A stretch of DNA of 64,000 nucleotides from the NCBI RefSeq assembly GCF_030758455.1, contig NZ_CP132353.1:496001-560000 (forward strand). Reading direction: 5' to 3'. This stretch comes from Erwinia pyri. Its GTDB lineage: Bacteria > Pseudomonadota > Gammaproteobacteria > Enterobacterales > Enterobacteriaceae. Position numbers and translations under genes: made by a program. Under the pieces are notes generated by a model. The model was not told the DNA's origin. It saw nothing but the letters and a program-made list of their open reading frames with translations, and searched no databases. Shown one piece after another: positions 60,454-64,000 of this stretch; the stretch's first letter is position 1, and each line of letters begins with the position of its first letter.

Positions 60454-61941
60454 ATGAACAAAGAAATCTTAGCTGTAGTTGAGGCTGTGTCGAACGAGAA
60501 ATCACTCCCGCGCGAAAAGATTTTCGAAGCGCTGGAGAGCGCACTGGCAACGGCTACCAAAAAGAAATATGAGCAGGAAATCGACGTGCGTGTCAGCATT
60601 GACCGTAAAAGCGGCGATTTCGATACGTTCCGTCGCTGGGTGATCGTTGACGAAGTGACAATGCCTACGCGTGAAATCACGCTGGATGCCGCTCGCTACG
60701 AAGATGAGTCGCTGAACCTGGGCGAGTACGTTGAAGATCAGATTGAATCAGTGACCTTTGACCGTATTACCACGCAAACCGCGAAACAGGTTATTGTGCA
60801 GAAAGTGCGCGAAGCCGAGCGTGCGATGGTGGTCGATCAGTTCCGTGAGCAGGAAGGTGAGATCATCACCGGCGTGGTTAAAAAAGTAAACCGCGACAAC
60901 ATCTCTCTGGATCTGGGCAGCAATGCTGAAGCAGTGATTATTCGTGAAGATATGCTGCCGCGCGAAAACTTCCGTCCGGGCGACCGTATTCGCGGCGTAC
61001 TCTATGCAGTGCGTCCTGAAGCTCGCGGTGCTCAGCTGTTTGTCAGCCGTTCCAAACCGGAAATGCTGATCGAACTGTTCCGTATTGAAGTGCCAGAAAT
61101 TGGCGAAGAAGTGATTGAAATTAAAGCCGCCGCGCGCGATCCGGGCTCTCGTGCCAAGATTGCAGTGAAAACCAACGACAAGCGTATCGACCCGGTCGGT
61201 GCTTGCGTCGGTATGCGTGGTGCGCGTGTTCAGGCAGTATCCAGTGAGCTGGGTGGCGAGCGCATTGATATCGTACTGTGGGATGATAATCCTGCCCAGT
61301 TCGTGATCAACGCGATGGCCCCGGCGGATGTTGCCTCTATCGTGGTGGATGAAGATAATCACACCATGGATATCGCTGTTGAAGCCGGTAATCTGGCTCA
61401 GGCGATTGGCCGTAATGGTCAAAACGTGCGTCTGGCATCGCAGCTGAGTGGCTGGGAGCTGAACGTCATGACGGTCGACGATCTGCAGGCGAAGCACCAG
61501 GCTGAAGCCCATGCTGCCATCGACGTCTTTACCAAATATCTCGATATCGATGAAGATTTCGCCACGGTTCTGGTTGAAGAAGGTTTCTCTTCTCTCGAAG
61601 AACTGGCGTATGTTCCGATCAATGAGCTGTTGGAAATTGACGGTCTGGATGAAGAGACAGTAGAAGCGCTGCGCGATCGTGCGAAAAATGCGTTAACCAC
61701 CCTGGCGCTGGCGAAAGAAGAGAGCCTGGGCGTAAACCAGCCGGCAGAAGATTTGCTGAATCTGGAAGGTCTTGAACGTGAGCTGGCATTCAAGCTGGCC
61801 GCAAAAGGCGTCTGTACGCTGGAAGATCTTGCCGAACAGGGTGTTGACGACCTGACAGATATTGAAGGCCTGAACGATGAGCGGGCTGGTGAGCTGATTA
61901 TGGCTGCACGTAATATCTGCTGGTTCGGCGACGACGCGTAA
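60454..61941 (+). CDS. nusA: Transcription termination/antitermination factor NusA
   Basis: 495 residues (E. coli 495). N-terminal RNA-polymerase-binding domain (about 1-125), S1 domain (about 135-200), two KH domains (about 230-345; GVCVG-type [13 protein letters not shown] and [13 protein letters not shown]), and two C-terminal acidic AR repeats (about 360-490). It modulates pausing and acts with lambda N-type and rRNA antitermination. Start at 60454 ([12 protein letters not shown]). Confidence 0.97.
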   Translation: MNKEILAVVEAVSNEKSLPREKIFEALESALATATKKKYEQEIDVRVSIDRKSGDFDTFRRWVIVDEVTMPTREITLDAARYEDESLNLGEYVEDQIESVTFDRITTQTAKQVIVQKVREAERAMVVDQFREQEGEIITGVVKKVNRDNISLDLGSNAEAVIIREDMLPRENFRPGDRIRGVLYAVRPEARGAQLFVSRSKPEMLIELFRIEVPEIGEEVIEIKAAARDPGSRAKIAVKTNDKRIDPVGACVGMRGARVQAVSSELGGERIDIVLWDDNPAQFVINAMAPADVASIVVDEDNHTMDIAVEAGNLAQAIGRNGQNVRLASQLSGWELNVMTVDDLQAKHQAEAHAAIDVFTKYLDIDEDFATVLVEEGFSSLEELAYVPINELLEIDGLDEETVEALRDRAKNALTTLALAKEESLGVNQPAEDLLNLEGLERELAFKLAAKGVCTLEDLAEQGVDDLTDIEGLNDERAGELIMAARNICWFGDDA

Positions 61942-61965
61942 TAAACTGTAGCAGGAAGGAACAGC

Positions 61966-64000
61966 ATGACAGATGTAACTGTAAAATCGCTGGCCGCAGA
62001 GATTCAGACACCGGTAGAACGCCTGGTACAGCAATTTGCTGATGCAGGGATCCGCAAGTCTGAAACCGACTCTGTGACGCAGCAGGAAAAAGAAACGCTC
62101 CTTACCCATTTGAATCGCGATCATAATGGCGGTTCAGGTAAACTGACTCTGCAGCGCAAAACGCGCAGCACCTTGAACGTTCCCGGTACCGGGGGTAAAA
62201 GTAAGTCGGTACAAATTGAAGTCCGCAAAAAGCGCACCTATGTAAAAGGCGATCCTGCAGAAGCTGAACAGGCTGAAGCGGAAGAGCAGGCACAGCGTGA
62301 AGCGGAAGAACTGGCTCGTCGCGAGGCTGAAGAAAAAGCCCAGCGCGAAGCTCAAGACAAAGCGAAGCGTGAAGCCGAGGAGCAGGCTAAACGTGAGGCA
62401 GCTGATAAAGCCAAACGTGAAGCAGCGGAAAAAGACAAAGTGAGCAATCAACATACCGACGAAGTAACCCGGGCGACGCAATCTGACAAAGCCCGTCGCG
62501 AAGCAGAAGCTGCAGAACTGAAGCGTAAAGCCGAAGAAGAGGCGCATCGCAAGATCGAAGAAGAAGCGAAGCGCGTAGCGGAAGAGGCTCGTAAAATGGC
62601 TGAAGAGAAAGGCACCGAGTGGACCGAAGTGAAAGAAGTGGAAGACACTTCTGATTACCACGTGACCACATCAACGCACGCTCGTGCGGCTGAAGACGAG
62701 AACGACGCTAAGGTTGAAGGCGACCGTCGTACCCGTGCGGCCCGTCCGGCGAAAGCACCTCGCTCCAAGAAAGGCAACAAGCATTCTGAAGCGAAAACTG
62801 ACCGTGAAGAAGCGCGTGCGCAGGTTCGCGGCGGTAAAGGCGGCAAACGCAAGCCAAGCACCCTGCAGCAGGGCTTCAACAAGCCAGCTCAGGCTGTTAA
62901 CCGTGACGTGATCATCGGTGAAACCATCACCGTAGCGGAACTGGCGAACAAAATGGCCGTGAAAGGTTCTCTGGTCATCAAAGCGATGATGAAGATGGGC
63001 GCTATGGCGACCATTAACCAGGTTATCGATCAGGAAACAGCTCAGCTGGTAGCGGAAGAGATGGGTCACAAAGTGACGCTACGCCGCGAGAACGAGCTGG
63101 AAGATGCGGTAATGAGCGATCGTGATACTCACGCTACTCAGGAATCCCGTGCGCCGGTCGTGACCATCATGGGCCACGTTGACCACGGTAAAACCTCGCT
63201 GCTGGACTACATTCGCTCCACCAAAATCGCCTCTGGCGAAGCGGGCGGGATTACTCAGCACATCGGTGCTTACCACGTAGAAACCGATACCGGTATGATC
63301 ACCTTCCTGGATACCCCGGGCCACGCCGCGTTTACCGCGATGCGTGCACGTGGTGCTCAGGCAACGGATATCGTTATCCTGGTGGTAGCGGCGGACGATG
63401 GCGTGATGCCACAGACTATCGAAGCGATCCAGCATGCTAAAGCGGCGAAAGTGCCGGTTGTGGTTGCGGTGAACAAAGTCGATAAGCCTGATGCCGATCC
63501 GGACCGCGTGAAAAACGAACTCACCCAGTACGGAATCATTCCGGAAGAGTGGGGCGGCGAGAACATGTTTGTTAACGTCTCTGCTAAAGCCGGTACCGGT
63601 ATTGATGACCTGCTGAACGCCATCCTGTTGCAGGCTGAAGTTCTGGAACTGAGCGCCGTTCGTCAGGGTATGGCAAGCGGTGTGGTTATCGAATCCTTCC
63701 TGGATAAAGGTCGTGGTCCGGTTGCTACCGTGCTGGTACGTGAAGGTACGCTGAACAAAGGCGATATCGTGCTGTGCGGCTTCGAATATGGCCGTGTGCG
63801 TGCGATGCGTGATGAATTAGGCCGTGAAGTGATGGAAGCGGGTCCTTCTATTCCTGTGGAAATCCTGGGTCTGTCAGGCGTGCCTGCAGCCGGTGATGAA
63901 GCGACCGTAGTGCGTGACGAGAAGAAAGCCCGCGAAGTGGCGCTCTATCGTCAGGGCAAATTCCGTGAAGTTAAGCTGGCGCGTCAGCAGAAATCCAAGC
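61966..64000 (+). CDS. infB: Translation initiation factor IF-2 (N-terminal part, runs off the window)
   Basis: Starts with ATG 61966 after GCAGGAAGG; the first 678 codons are visible. IF2-N domain (about 1-55), a charged alanine/glutamate/arginine repeat region (about 98-215; REAEE-type heptads), a second IF2-N-like region (about 300-375), then the G domain with G1 motif GHVDHGKT at 403-410, DTPGHAAF (G3) and [10 protein letters not shown] (G4). The gene continues past 64000. E. coli makes internal-start isoforms; these were not assessed here. Confidence 0.97.
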   Translation, partial: MTDVTVKSLAAEIQTPVERLVQQFADAGIRKSETDSVTQQEKETLLTHLNRDHNGGSGKLTLQRKTRSTLNVPGTGGKSKSVQIEVRKKRTYVKGDPAEAEQAEAEEQAQREAEELARREAEEKAQREAQDKAKREAEEQAKREAADKAKREAAEKDKVSNQHTDEVTRATQSDKARREAEAAELKRKAEEEAHRKIEEEAKRVAEEARKMAEEKGTEWTEVKEVEDTSDYHVTTSTHARAAEDENDAKVEGDRRTRAARPAKAPRSKKGNKHSEAKTDREEARAQVRGGKGGKRKPSTLQQGFNKPAQAVNRDVIIGETITVAELANKMAVKGSLVIKAMMKMGAMATINQVIDQETAQLVAEEMGHKVTLRRENELEDAVMSDRDTHATQESRAPVVTIMGHVDHGKTSLLDYIRSTKIASGEAGGITQHIGAYHVETDTGMITFLDTPGHAAFTAMRARGAQATDIVILVVAADDGVMPQTIEAIQHAKAAKVPVVVAVNKVDKPDADPDRVKNELTQYGIIPEEWGGENMFVNVSAKAGTGIDDLLNAILLQAEVLELSAVRQGMASGVVIESFLDKGRGPVATVLVREGTLNKGDIVLCGFEYGRVRAMRDELGREVMEAGPSIPVEILGLSGVPAAGDEATVVRDEKKAREVALYRQGKFREVKLARQQKSK

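Overview
The window is chromosomal core DNA from a gammaproteobacterium of the order Enterobacterales, most likely Erwiniaceae (Erwinia or Pantoea type). That placement is inferred from gene order and from how closely the products match recalled Escherichia coli proteins; no search was run. Gene order follows the E. coli yhdP-to-infB segment almost throughout, with local differences. No prophage, insertion sequence, CRISPR array or integrated island is visible.

Layout. 1-9.8 kb: end of yhdP, tldD, the aromatic-acid efflux locus aaeR / aaeXAB, an added succinate-semialdehyde-type dehydrogenase, and yhcO. 9.9-19.8 kb: two tandem yhcN-type genes, a GGAGAG hexanucleotide repeat, argR, mdh, the periplasmic proteases degS and degQ, zapG, zapE, rplM-rpsI and sspAB. 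19.8-28.3 kb: the most unusual part. E. coli has gltBD and yhcC here. This genome has a 1843-residue glutamate-synthase-type protein followed by a CysJ-like diflavin reductase, with no GltD-type subunit. 28.3-32.3 kb: arcB, the sRNA gene arcZ on the opposite strand, and mtgA; elbB is missing. 32.3-45.8 kb: the nitrogen-PTS/rpoN block (npr, rapZ, ptsN, hpf, rpoN), the LPS transport and KDO genes (lptB, lptA, lptC, kdsC, kdsD), yrbG, the divergent mlaFEDCB lipid-transport operon, ibaG, murA and sfsB. 46-54 kb: ispB, rplU-rpmA, obgE, pmrBA, dacB, greA, yhbY. 53.9-64 kb: rlmE-ftsH, folP-glmM, secG, tRNA-Leu(GAG), initiator tRNA-Met, and rimP-nusA-infB, the last running off the window.

How the genes work together. 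Envelope construction dominates: LPS export (lpt, kds), phospholipid trafficking (mla, yhdP), peptidoglycan (murA, mtgA, dacB, glmM), envelope stress (degS, degQ, ftsH) and polymyxin-response signalling (pmrAB). The second theme is translation and transcription (rplM, rpsI, rplU, rpmA, obgE, rlmE, greA, rimP, nusA, infB, two tRNAs). The third is nitrogen and redox control (rpoN, ptsN, npr, argR, arcB/arcZ, the glutamate synthase locus).

Main lead. The glutamate-synthase-type protein has a normal N-terminal amidotransferase nucleophile and an FMN-domain core. It differs from the standard large subunit in three places: about 110 extra residues before the FMN domain, an iron-sulfur motif spaced C-x5-C-x3-C instead of C-x5-C-x4-C, and a C-terminal extension of about 190 residues. 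Its neighbour is an NADPH diflavin reductase. The inference is a self-contained NADPH to FAD to FMN to synthase system that replaces GltD. The upstream region of about 1.1 kb carries NtrC-, CRP- and ArgR-like palindromes.
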